Below are positions 59,770 through 59,998 of a stretch of 59,998 nucleotides of DNA, piece by piece. The stretch spans positions 1 through 59,998 of the forward strand of contig JAFATG010000175.1 of NCBI GenBank assembly GCA_019244055.1, written 5' to 3'. Position numbers and translations under genes: made by a program. Numbering within the stretch: position 1 is the first letter of the stretch; every line of letters starts with the position of its first letter. The notes beneath the pieces were generated by a model that ran no database searches, was not told the DNA's origin, and saw nothing but the letters and a program-made list of their open reading frames with translations. This stretch comes from Acidobacteriaceae bacterium (GTDB lineage: Bacteria; Acidobacteriota; Terriglobia; Bryobacterales; Bryobacteraceae).

Positions 59770-59998
59770 ATGACTCAAATTCGTAATCAGCTTTTCGCTA
59801 TCGGCCTGATGCTGCTGATGGCGATTCCCTTGTTGGCTCAAGATCCAGGAGCGTCGTTGGGGACATCTCTGCAGACGATGTTCACCGGGCCTCTGGTGCT
59901 CGGCATCACGATCGTTGGCATCGTGGTGGGCGGCGCCATGATCATGTTCGGCGGCGGCATGGCCATGCGCGCGATGGGCGGCATTCTGCTCGGCGGAG
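59770..59998 (+). CDS. TrbC/VirB2-family conjugal pilin (partial)
   Basis: ATG 59770 has AGGAGG (59753-59758) upstream. The visible 76 residues begin MTQIRNQLFAIGLMLLMAIP (signal peptide, cut near LLAQ), then a loop, a membrane helix PLVLGITIVGIVVGGAMIMF, and the Gly-rich turn GGGMAMRAMGGILLGG before a second helix, cut off by the window end. This is the layout of VirB2/TrbC major pilins of type IV secretion systems. It indicates a conjugation gene cluster starting here. Confidence 0.8.
   Translation, partial: MTQIRNQLFAIGLMLLMAIPLLAQDPGASLGTSLQTMFTGPLVLGITIVGIVVGGAMIMFGGGMAMRAMGGILLGG

Larger units (their letters stand above)
59491..59998. mobile_element. Left edge of a putative integrative conjugative element
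   Basis: From the tRNA-Leu remnant rightward the window enters unrelated DNA: 279 nt without a supported gene, with paired repeats and a CACACGTGTG palindrome (59622-59631), then a TrbC/VirB2 pilin gene cut by the window end. tRNA-Leu insertion plus a type IV secretion gene as first cargo points to an integrative conjugative element. The integrase and the intact tRNA-Leu should lie to the right, outside the window. Confidence 0.55.

Overview
The window looks like a chromosomal segment of an Acidobacteriota bacterium, probably of the Solibacter/Bryobacterales type. The pointers are a carboxypeptidase-regulatory/TonB-receptor-like C-terminus, a DUF1800-DUF1501 secreted pair, an ECF-sigma remnant of a type common in that phylum, and split sensor kinase/NarL regulator pairs with propeller sensors. 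This placement is inferred from gene content only; there is no rRNA in the window.

Layout. 1-4.7 kb: the end of an outer-membrane receptor, a secreted TPR protein, a cupin and a ZIP-type transporter, then on the minus strand a Tat-exported small protein and an amidase. 4.7-9.3 kb: a complete pstSCAB-phoU phosphate uptake operon behind a three-repeat Pho-box-like element. 9.3-18.3 kb: gatB (minus), an AsmA-like protein, then the conserved rpmH-rnpA-yidD-yidC-khpB-mnmE cluster and an MFS transporter. 18.3-22.7 kb: an AttH/FtsX/LolD-like ABC export cassette (minus). 22.7-26.9 kb: galE, an unlisted 43-codon ORF, DUF1501, DUF1800 and tRNA-Gly. 27-35.6 kb: dnaA-dnaN-gyrB with DnaA boxes (probable oriC neighbourhood), rlmI, and selB on the minus strand. 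35.7-42 kb: an acyl-CoA carboxylase beta subunit, lepA, ribH-nusB, a GT39-like membrane glycosyltransferase, a DUF3467 protein and an ECF-sigma remnant. 42.2-48.3 kb: a three-gene RND efflux operon joined by ATGA/GTGA overlaps.

48.46-57.42 kb looks like a genomic island. A decayed 3' piece of tRNA-Asp lies at the left, an intact tRNA-Asp at the right, and the two share a 24-bp direct repeat with one mismatch. Inside are a propeller sensor kinase with its NarL-type regulator, a 1075-residue secreted Ig-repeat protein ending in a type I dockerin, an adjacent cohesin-like PEP-CTERM protein, a response regulator broken exactly at its phospho-acceptor codon, and a decayed second copy of the dockerin protein's N-terminus. 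No integrase is visible. After a KdpD-like sensor and a methyltransferase, a second tRNA 3' remnant (tRNA-Leu-UAA) appears at 59.43 kb. It is followed by a TrbC/VirB2 pilin gene cut by the window end, which I read as the edge of an integrative conjugative element. Both tRNA scars are followed, about 90 bp further in, by two 9-bp direct repeats at exactly 11-bp period but with unrelated sequences. This is the layout expected for arm-type integrase sites.

How the genes may work together: the housekeeping part covers replication start, translation (L34, RNase P, MnmE, LepA, GatB, SelB, RlmI), membrane insertion (YidC/YidD) and phosphate uptake. The island adds a possible regulated cell-surface complex in which the dockerin protein docks onto the sorted cohesin protein. 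Convergent gene pairs are packed extremely tightly (all eight overlap or are less than 10 nt apart), so ordinary hairpin terminators have no room between them.
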